A DNA stretch of 8,479 nt from positions 1 through 8,479 of the forward strand of contig JAJRST010000433.1 of assembly GCA_024278645.1 (NCBI GenBank). The letters are read 5' to 3'. The position numbers and the translations under genes were made by a program. This DNA comes from a bacterium. Its GTDB lineage: Bacteria; Zhuqueibacterota; Zhuqueibacteria; Residuimicrobiales; Krinioviventaceae. The stretch's first letter is position 1, and every line of letters starts with the position of its first letter. Under the pieces are notes generated by a model that made no database searches, was not told where the DNA came from, and worked only from the letters and a program-made list of their open reading frames with translations. This document shows positions 3,429-8,479 of this stretch, one piece after another.

Positions 3429-5150
3429 TTACCTCATCAGAATAATCTTTTGCGTTTCCACATAGTCGTCCATCGTCGCCCGCAAGACATACAGGCCGCT
3501 GGGGACGCTGTCCGCGTTCCATGTCAACCTGTGCATCCCGCTCTCCAGGGTCCCCTGTTGCAGCACGCTCACCTGCTCCCCGTTTATGTTGTAAACGCGT
3601 ACACTGACAAAGGCGCGATGCGTCAATTCGAACTGCAGCGTCACAGCCGAGTTAAAAGGGTTTGGATATGCCGACCGGAGAATGGCCGTGCGTGTTTGAA
3701 CAGCCGATCGTTCATCCGCAACGCCGGCCGGATAATTGGCCTGGAATGAAAACGCATCGGACCATTCGCCTTGAACGAGATTGTTCGCCGCGCGCACTCG
3801 CCACCAATAATTTTGCCCGGCTTCAACCCGGGTCGGCGCGTAGGTGGTGTCGGTGTAGACAGTCGCCTCCTCGATGTTTTCTGAAAAATCCATTTGTTGG
3901 GAAACCTGGATTCGATAGAAAAGCGCGCCGCGAACCGGATGCCAGGCCAACAGGGGAGGAACGGGCGCCGTCCTGTCGCCGTCCGGCGGCAAAGCCAAAT
4001 CGGTTTTTGCCAGGGCATCGGTCTGGTAGATGACGCGTCCCAGGCCCGCCTCGTCAAGCTGGTCGTAAATGCCAATATCGGGGTCGACATAGCCCCAGCC
4101 GTTGTTCAAGGCGAAAACATCGATCGTCGTATCTTCCATCTTTAGGTCATACAAGGCGCTGCCGGAAAACACATTGAGCCCGGCGCCGCCGTGAACTCCG
4201 CCGCCCAGATCAAAGCCCTCATAGTTGAACTGGTAAAGGCGAACGCCGCCGATTTCACAATTTTGAAAAATATTCTTTTCAATCCTTGCGCGGTTGCTGC
4301 CGTTAATGCTGCCGTAAACGGAAATGCCCCAGGGTACGCCTTCAAATACATTGTCAGATGCGACCAAGTCGACATAAGGCCCATTGACGCCAATGCCGGT
4401 GTGATTGTCCGCATTGGCGGGTTGGCCGCCCGGCTCTCGATACAACAGACTATGCGCGACCACCAGTTTCGAATAACCGTAGCTGCGAATGCAATCGCCC
4501 CAGCTCAGGGCGGAAGCTCGCAGGGTGCAACTGTCGATGGTCACGGTTTTTACCTCGGTCATGCCATCCGGGGCATCGATATTAATGATATGATCGATAT
4601 TTCCTTCAAGGTGAGTCAAGCGGCGCACCTCCGCATCGGCGCCCATAAGATCCAAGCCGATGTCGCATTGAAAATAATCGATGCCCGGACTGAGGGCCAC
4701 GTCTTCAATTCGACAGCTCCCGCCCCTGACCTCGATCATGTAATTTCGAAGCATTCGCAGTTGAACGTGCTGCAGCGTCAACTGCGTCTCTTCCGCCCGC
4801 AGGCCGACGGGCGAGGGTCCGCCTTCATGAAAGTCTCCATTAAAAAATCCGCCGTTAATCTCCAGATGGCGCAGCGCAACAGTCCCCCCGCGTATGGACA
4901 CAATGGGAGATGTTTCGGAACTGTCCGATATGATGCAGGTTTCCTGTCCCGCGCCGATAAGAGAGAGGGATTTATCAATCGTTAAGCGCTCGTTGTAGAC
5001 GCCGGCCTCGATGCGAATGGTATCGCCGTCGCTCGCCGCGTCAATGGCTGATTGTATACCGGCGAAATCGGCAGGCACATAAAGCACGCCGCCATAGAGT
5101 CGAGCCGAAAATACACAGAGAATTGCCAGGTATAATAGCCGCTTTGTCAT
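3429..5150 (-). CDS. Secreted right-handed beta-helix protein with FnIII-like and type IX sorting domains
   Basis: A 573-residue predicted exported protein. Residues 1-20 form a signal peptide (MTKR, then a hydrophobic LLYLAILCVFSA stretch, cleavage near LYG-GV). Residues 24-65 (YVPADFAGIQSAIDAASDGD ... GVYNERLTI, then LSLIGAG) are the classic opening of NosD/pectate-lyase-like parallel beta-helices. Repeating strands run to about 390. Residues 396-471 resemble an FnIII module (YRIQVSQQMDF ... YWWRVRAANN). Residues 495-573 begin YPNPFN and end VETQKIILMR, a type A sorting domain for the type IX secretion system. No catalytic residues of a known polysaccharide lyase are recognisable, so the substrate is unknown. 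ATG 5150 is used because AGGA lies 7 nt upstream; ATG 5153 is equally possible. The M24 gene lies 92 bp upstream on the same strand. Confidence 0.88.
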   Translation of the reverse strand: MTKRLLYLAILCVFSARLYGGVLYVPADFAGIQSAIDAASDGDTIRIEAGVYNERLTIDKSLSLIGAGQETCIISDSSETSPIVSIRGGTVALRHLEINGGFFNGDFHEGGPSPVGLRAEETQLTLQHVQLRMLRNYMIEVRGGSCRIEDVALSPGIDYFQCDIGLDLMGADAEVRRLTHLEGNIDHIINIDAPDGMTEVKTVTIDSCTLRASALSWGDCIRSYGYSKLVVAHSLLYREPGGQPANADNHTGIGVNGPYVDLVASDNVFEGVPWGISVYGSINGSNRARIEKNIFQNCEIGGVRLYQFNYEGFDLGGGVHGGAGLNVFSGSALYDLKMEDTTIDVFALNNGWGYVDPDIGIYDQLDEAGLGRVIYQTDALAKTDLALPPDGDRTAPVPPLLAWHPVRGALFYRIQVSQQMDFSENIEEATVYTDTTYAPTRVEAGQNYWWRVRAANNLVQGEWSDAFSFQANYPAGVADERSAVQTRTAILRSAYPNPFNSAVTLQFELTHRAFVSVRVYNINGEQVSVLQQGTLESGMHRLTWNADSVPSGLYVLRATMDDYVETQKIILMR

Positions 5151-5242
5151 CATTTGATCCTTTCTATTTCCAGTCAATGGCAAACAAGTACAACGTGGCG
5201 CCATGAGAATTCGCGTTCATTTGCGAAATTAGCGGTTCAATT

Positions 5243-6427
5243 TCATTCCCGGTACGGAATGAGGAGCAACTCCCTCTGCGGCTCGGATAAAAACTCGCAC
5301 CCGTCTTTGGTCACCACGACGATCTCCTCAATCGTGGCGATGCCATAGCCCTCGACGGTCAGGCGCGGTTCGATGGTGTACACCTGCCCCTCCTCGACCA
5401 CGGAAAAGGGCAAATCCTTGTAGCGATCCCATTTCGGGCAAAGCAGCGCGGCGCCGTCGTGCGCCTGGCGGCCGACCTGGTGCCCGAGGCCGTGCGGATA
5501 TTCTTCATAACCCGCCTCGACGATGTAATTGCGCGCCACGGCGTCCACTTCCCAGCCGCGCATACCCGGCTTGAGCGCCGCCGCCGCTTTGTGCACGGCG
5601 TTGTAGATGGTTTCAAAGCCGCGCTGCACCTCCGGCGGGGCCTCCGTTTCATCCCGGCGTAAAAAATACCAGGTGCGCTGCAGATCGGAGACATAGCCGT
5701 TTTTACGCACGCCAAAGTCGATGTTCATAATGTGGCCGGGTTGAATTTTACGCTGCGTCGGGCCGGCATGCGCGCCGGCGGTGTCCGGGCCGCTGAACAC
5801 AGCCGGGCAATGGGCCTCGTCCCAGGCAAAGCCGAGGCCGCGCTTTTTCACCTCGTTGCGGATGAATTCGGCCACATCCTGCTCGCTCAGCCCGATATGC
5901 ACCCACTCGGTGACCATGTCAAAAATATCCAGCGTCTCATCAATCGCATCTTTGATGTATTGCCGCTCGGTGGACGATTTGCGGCCGCGCAAGGCGGAGA
6001 TGATTTCTTCACTGGAAACCAGCCGCTCCAGGTATGGCGTCCCCTGCAAATAGTTTGTCAGAATGAGATACATGCCATGCGACAGCCCGTCGGACATGAC
6101 GTCGTTCAAGCTGTAATTTATGGCGATTTTGGCGGGATCATATTTTTGCAGGCTGTGCAGCAGTTCGTCCTTGATCGAATCCACATAGCCGATGATCCGG
6201 TAATCCGCATGATCCTTGATATTCTGACTGTCCAGGCTGCCGACGATGGCCACGGCGTCGCCGCCGGCGGTGATGATGAAAGCGCTCTCCCAGGTGCAGG
6301 AGGTTCCGAGGATCAAATCCAGGGCCGGATCCGGAGTGGAGGTCGACTCGCGCACAAAAGTGAGCCACAGATCGATCCCTTTTTCGCGACAAATTTCGGC
6401 TGCTTGTTTTAATTTTTCATTTATCAT
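5243..6427 (-). CDS. M24 family metallopeptidase (Xaa-Pro aminopeptidase/prolidase-like)
   Basis: A 394-residue protein with the two-domain layout of creatinase/prolidase-type M24 enzymes: an N-terminal domain (about 1-150) and a C-terminal pita-bread catalytic domain (about 155-390). All five metal ligands can be placed: D237 (NIDFG), D248 (VSDLQRT), H316 (PHGLGHQVG), E353 (TIEPR) and E367 (IATIEE). H220 in AGAHAGP fits the usual substrate-side histidine. The family is known for hydrolysing Xaa-Pro bonds in peptides with a di-metal centre in the cytoplasm; exact specificity cannot be read here. There is no signal peptide. The start is preceded only by a weak GGGGCG site. One copy of the 97-bp repeat lies about 60 bp upstream, and a terminator separates the gene from the tatC/PHP unit. 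Confidence 0.93.
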   Translation of the reverse strand: MINEKLKQAAEICREKGIDLWLTFVRESTSTPDPALDLILGTSCTWESAFIITAGGDAVAIVGSLDSQNIKDHADYRIIGYVDSIKDELLHSLQKYDPAKIAINYSLNDVMSDGLSHGMYLILTNYLQGTPYLERLVSSEEIISALRGRKSSTERQYIKDAIDETLDIFDMVTEWVHIGLSEQDVAEFIRNEVKKRGLGFAWDEAHCPAVFSGPDTAGAHAGPTQRKIQPGHIMNIDFGVRKNGYVSDLQRTWYFLRRDETEAPPEVQRGFETIYNAVHKAAAALKPGMRGWEVDAVARNYIVEAGYEEYPHGLGHQVGRQAHDGAALLCPKWDRYKDLPFSVVEEGQVYTIEPRLTVEGYGIATIEEIVVVTKDGCEFLSEPQRELLLIPYRE

Positions 6428-6486
6428 GGCGGCGCCCCGTTAAATAAAATATCTGTTCATCGTTTTTATCATTCGACTCCTGGCAA

Positions 6487-6583
6487 CCTAACCCGAACAA
6501 GCCGGAAATTCCAAATCCCAAAACCCAACTGTCAGATCTAACTTTTGCCAGATTTAGTCAAAAATCAATTTTTAAGACACTAA
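6487..6583 (-). repeat. 97-bp dispersed repeat, copy B
   Basis: The reverse complement of this stretch matches 965-1061 without gaps, 84 of 97 identical. It is oriented along the M24 gene and ends about 60 bp before its start, so it lies in that gene's likely promoter or leader region. It is not coding. Confidence 0.85.
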
Positions 6584-6618
6584 AGAATATAAGCAAATGC
6601 GGTAAAAACATAAAGGGA

Positions 6619-6651
6619 TAAAAAAAGAAACGGCGGACCCGGAGGCCCGCC
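6619..6651 (-). terminator. Strong intrinsic terminator
   Basis: On the minus strand GGCGGGCC-TCCG-GGTCCGCC (6632-6651) folds into an 8-bp GC-rich stem with one G-U pair. It is closed by a UNCG-type tetraloop (UCCG) and followed by GTTTCTTTTTTT. It lies about 240 bp beyond the PHP gene stop. It should end the tatC/PHP transcript or a small RNA made in the gap, and it insulates the M24 gene. Confidence 0.85.
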
Positions 6652-6657
6652 ATTCCC

Positions 6658-6698
6658 AGGTGGTTGCTGCAGGAGGGAGGCTACACATACAACCACCT
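6658..6698 (-). other. Hairpin with CCUCC-rich loop, possible small-RNA element
   Basis: A perfect 9-bp inverted repeat, AGGTGGTTG on the plus strand (6658-6666) and CAACCACCT (6690-6698), encloses a 23-nt loop. On the minus strand the loop carries CCTCCCTCC (6672-6680), complementary to Shine-Dalgarno sequences. The strong terminator follows 6 nt downstream in the same orientation. This arrangement is seen in small regulatory RNAs, but a structured 3' UTR of the PHP transcript is equally possible. The rest of 6699-6890 is AT-rich without a convincing gene or promoter. Confidence 0.35.
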
Positions 6699-6890
6699 TG
6701 ACACTTTGCTCAAAACATACCTAAAAAACATCAAATCATTTTGCAAAATTCCCCTCAATTTTTGCGGCGATTTCGAACATTTTTTACAGTGGAATAGGTT
6801 AACAGTTTACGGCGGGAAATTATTTCCACCCGGGGAAAAAGAACCGTTTACATATTTGATCGTTGTCGTTTCATCGAGTCTCGGCGACGT

Positions 6891-7739
6891 TTAGTTCAGC
6901 CGATCTTTCATTCTCTCCAGAAAGGCAAACGGCACCGGCAGAGCGCCCAGCATAACCATGCCGTCCCTTCCGCCGTGACAGTCGGAGCCGCCGGACTCCA
7001 AAAGACCATATTGTTTTGCCACCCTGCGAAAATAATGTTGAAGGTCGCTGTTATGTTTCGGATGAATGGTCTCCAGACCGTCCAAACCGTAGGAGACCAG
7101 CTTTTTCAGCGCCTCCTCGCAGCAGTCGATGGTCGCCGGATGGGCAATGAACGCCAGGCCGCCGGCGTCCTTGATCATCTCCACAGCTTTTTTCGGTTCG
7201 ATGGACAGCTTTGGAATGTCCGCCGGTTTGTCTTCGCCGAGATATTTTTGAAAAGCCTCGTACGAGGAAAAAACGTACCCCTCCTCCACCAGCACTTCGG
7301 CGATGTGCGGTCGGCCGATGGGCGAGCCGTTCGCCTTGTCGGCGACCAGCTCGTAAGAAATGTCCACCCCCTGCCGGCGCAGCACATTGACGATTTTGCG
7401 CGCGCGCGCCTCCCGCGAATCCATCAGCATTTGAGTATATTGCCGGATCGGTCCGCTCTGTGCGTCGATAAAATAGCCCAAAAGATGCACCTCGCAGTCC
7501 TTGCAGGTGATGCTGATTTCGATGCCGGAAATGACCTCGATGCCGTATTGAGGGCCGAGTTCGGCGGCAATCGCCGAGGCCGCCACGGTATCATGATCGG
7601 TGATGGAAATGGCCTTTAGACGGCGCTCCCTGGCCACCTCGATTATTTTTTGCGGTGAAAAAAGGCCGTCCGAATAGTTGGAATGAATGTGCAGATCAAT
7701 ATATGATCCATTCTCATTTGCGTCGTCATTTCGGTTCAT
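6891..7739 (-). CDS. PHP-domain phosphoesterase (YciV/RNase AM-like)
   Basis: A 282-residue PHP-domain protein. The expected metal ligands are all visible: H17 and H19 (DLHIHSNYSDG), D24, H49 (ITDHD), E74 (GIEIS), H85 (EVHLLGY), H200 (IAHP), and D253 and H255 (SGGSDCHG). R143/H145 in GRPHIA and the length match the TrpH/YciV group, whose characterised members hydrolyse nucleoside 3',5'-bisphosphates or trim RNA 5' ends. It is cytoplasmic. The start is uncertain: ATG 7739 is chosen as closest to the conserved opening strand, with ATG 7751 and GTG 7760 as longer options lacking better ribosome-binding sites. It lies 23 bp after tatC on the same strand, so the two are probably cotranscribed. Exact substrate is not decided by the sequence. 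Confidence 0.9.
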   Translation of the reverse strand: MNRNDDANENGSYIDLHIHSNYSDGLFSPQKIIEVARERRLKAISITDHDTVAASAIAAELGPQYGIEVISGIEISITCKDCEVHLLGYFIDAQSGPIRQYTQMLMDSREARARKIVNVLRRQGVDISYELVADKANGSPIGRPHIAEVLVEEGYVFSSYEAFQKYLGEDKPADIPKLSIEPKKAVEMIKDAGGLAFIAHPATIDCCEEALKKLVSYGLDGLETIHPKHNSDLQHYFRRVAKQYGLLESGGSDCHGGRDGMVMLGALPVPFAFLERMKDRLN

Positions 7740-7762
7740 GGCGCTCAACATTCCGGACACGG

Positions 7763-8479
7763 TTAATCATCTTCATCCTCTTGTTGTTTTTTCTTTTTCA
7801 CAACGGCGGCGGAGACAAAGATGCTTATTTCATAGAGTGCAATAAGCGGAAAGGCCAACATGAGTTGCGTCATAATATCCGGCGGCGTAAGCAAGGCCGC
7901 GGCAATAAAAATCGTCACAATGCCGAACCGCCGTTTGGAACGCAAAAACTCCGGCGTCAACAAGCCGATTTTCGACAGGAAAAACGACAACACCGGCAAC
8001 TCAAAGACGACGCCGAAAACCAGGATAAGGGTCACCACAAAGCCGAGGTATTTTCCAATGGTGATCGTGGCCTCGAGGTATTCCGTTTGAAAGCCGAGCA
8101 AAAAGCGCATGGCAAAGGGAATGATGACCAGGTAGGCGAATGCGCCGCCGGCGACGAAACAAAAGACGGTGAAAAAGACAATGGGCGGCACCAGCTTGCG
8201 CTCCTTTTCCAGCAAACCGGGGACGACGAACCGCCAGAATTCGTAAGCGACATAGGGCATAGCCAAAACCAGGCCGGAAAAGATGGCCACCTTGATGTAG
8301 ATCATGAATCCTTCCGTGGGCGACAGGTAGATCAGCTTTAAATCTTCCGGGCTGGGCATACGCAAGAAATTGATAATATGCTTGCTGAAAATGAAACTGA
8401 CAATGGCGCCGAGCATGATGGCAATGAGGCTGCGCATAATCGTCCAGCGCAGTTCTTCAAGGTGATCGAGAAAAGGCAT
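7763..8479 (-). CDS. tatC: Twin-arginine translocase subunit TatC (start at or beyond window edge)
   Basis: A 238-residue membrane protein recognisable as TatC, the receptor for twin-arginine signal peptides in the cytoplasmic membrane. The N-terminal motif FLDHLEELR (3-11) is the cytoplasmic signal-binding segment. Six hydrophobic segments follow, at about 14-36, 63-82, 99-123, 145-169, 185-199 and 202-226. Other conserved features are YLSPTEGF (51-58), YEFWRFVVPGLLEKER (79-94), FELPV with E160 in the membrane, and LTPPD (197-201). The C-terminus is charged and cytoplasmic (KKKKQQEDEDD). The ATG coincides with the last base of the window, so the true start may lie a few codons further out. 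Total length is near the family's usual 240-260. The PHP gene follows closely; no tatA is in view. Confidence 0.96.
   Translation of the reverse strand: MPFLDHLEELRWTIMRSLIAIMLGAIVSFIFSKHIINFLRMPSPEDLKLIYLSPTEGFMIYIKVAIFSGLVLAMPYVAYEFWRFVVPGLLEKERKLVPPIVFFTVFCFVAGGAFAYLVIIPFAMRFLLGFQTEYLEATITIGKYLGFVVTLILVFGVVFELPVLSFFLSKIGLLTPEFLRSKRRFGIVTIFIAAALLTPPDIMTQLMLAFPLIALYEISIFVSAAVVKKKKQQEDEDD

Noticed and set aside
4191..4985. Long open frame (264 codons) antisense to the beta-helix gene
   Set aside because: It is a shadow of a GC-rich gene: no family resemblance and no ribosome-binding site, while the minus-strand frame has clear domains.
5732..6412. Open frame of 226 codons antisense to the M24 gene
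   Set aside because: The minus frame carries all M24 metal ligands; the plus frame has no recognisable domain.
6619..6698. SRP RNA, 6S RNA or tRNA in the gap between the PHP and M24 genes
   Set aside because: The SRP tetraloop region motif is missing, there is no cloverleaf, and I see no long 6S-type bulged rod. Only a hairpin plus terminator can be supported.
6664..6894. 76-codon plus-strand frame in the 460-bp gap
   Set aside because: TTG start, no suitable ribosome-binding site before it and no recognisable similarity. The GGAGGGAGG nearby lies after the start and inside a hairpin.
6975..8341. Two long plus-strand frames (6975-7619 and 7655-8341) opposite PHP and tatC
   Set aside because: Both are antisense shadows. 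The second crosses the PHP/tatC boundary and has a biased, charged composition unlike a real protein.

Overview
The window looks like chromosomal DNA of a FCB-superphylum bacterium, probably an uncultivated Calditrichota/KSB1- or Ignavibacteriota-like lineage. The main evidence is a secreted beta-helix protein ending in a YPNPFN-type sorting domain, the kind recognised by type IX secretion and abundant in those groups. Decayed Rhs/YD-repeat segments and many dispersed intergenic repeats fit the same picture. The phylum is an inference; there is no rRNA or marker gene here.

The left part (about 1-3430) is an accessory island. It holds three different two-gene toxin-antitoxin (TA) modules: DUF433/DUF5615 (367-968, +), DUF4160/DUF2442 (1233-1752, +) and CopG-antitoxin/BrnT-like (2145-2688, -). 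They are interleaved with at least five decayed pieces of one Rhs-family gene, all on the + strand (1062-1130, 1846-2037, 2742-2837, 2905-3054, 3336-3374). Two of these share a perfect 58-bp direct repeat. Short GCYGAGC-type repeats lie on both sides of the BrnT-like module. The whole set is bracketed by two inverted copies of one palindromic, REPIN-like element (92-202 and 3156-3239). One copy carries a 27-nt hairpin that the other lacks. No transposase or recombinase is visible.

The right part (3429-8479) is ordinary, denser coding DNA, all on the - strand. In transcription order it reads tatC (start at or beyond the right edge), then a PHP-domain phosphoesterase/nuclease 23 bp later. A 460-bp gap follows, with a hairpin, a strong intrinsic terminator and a copy of a 97-bp dispersed repeat. 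Then come an M24-family metallopeptidase and a secreted beta-helix protein. The other copy of the 97-bp repeat, inverted, starts at the stop codon of the first TA toxin.

The TA modules appear to be independent addiction or stress cassettes, each with overlapping genes that suggest coupled translation. The BrnT-like module has a perfect-consensus promoter with an operator-like inverted repeat, placed so that the toxin mRNA would be leaderless. The most interesting feature is the architecture: TA pairs alternating with Rhs core-end relics inside inverted REPIN-like elements. This may be a cassette-accumulating hotspot or only a graveyard of repeats, and the sequence alone cannot decide.
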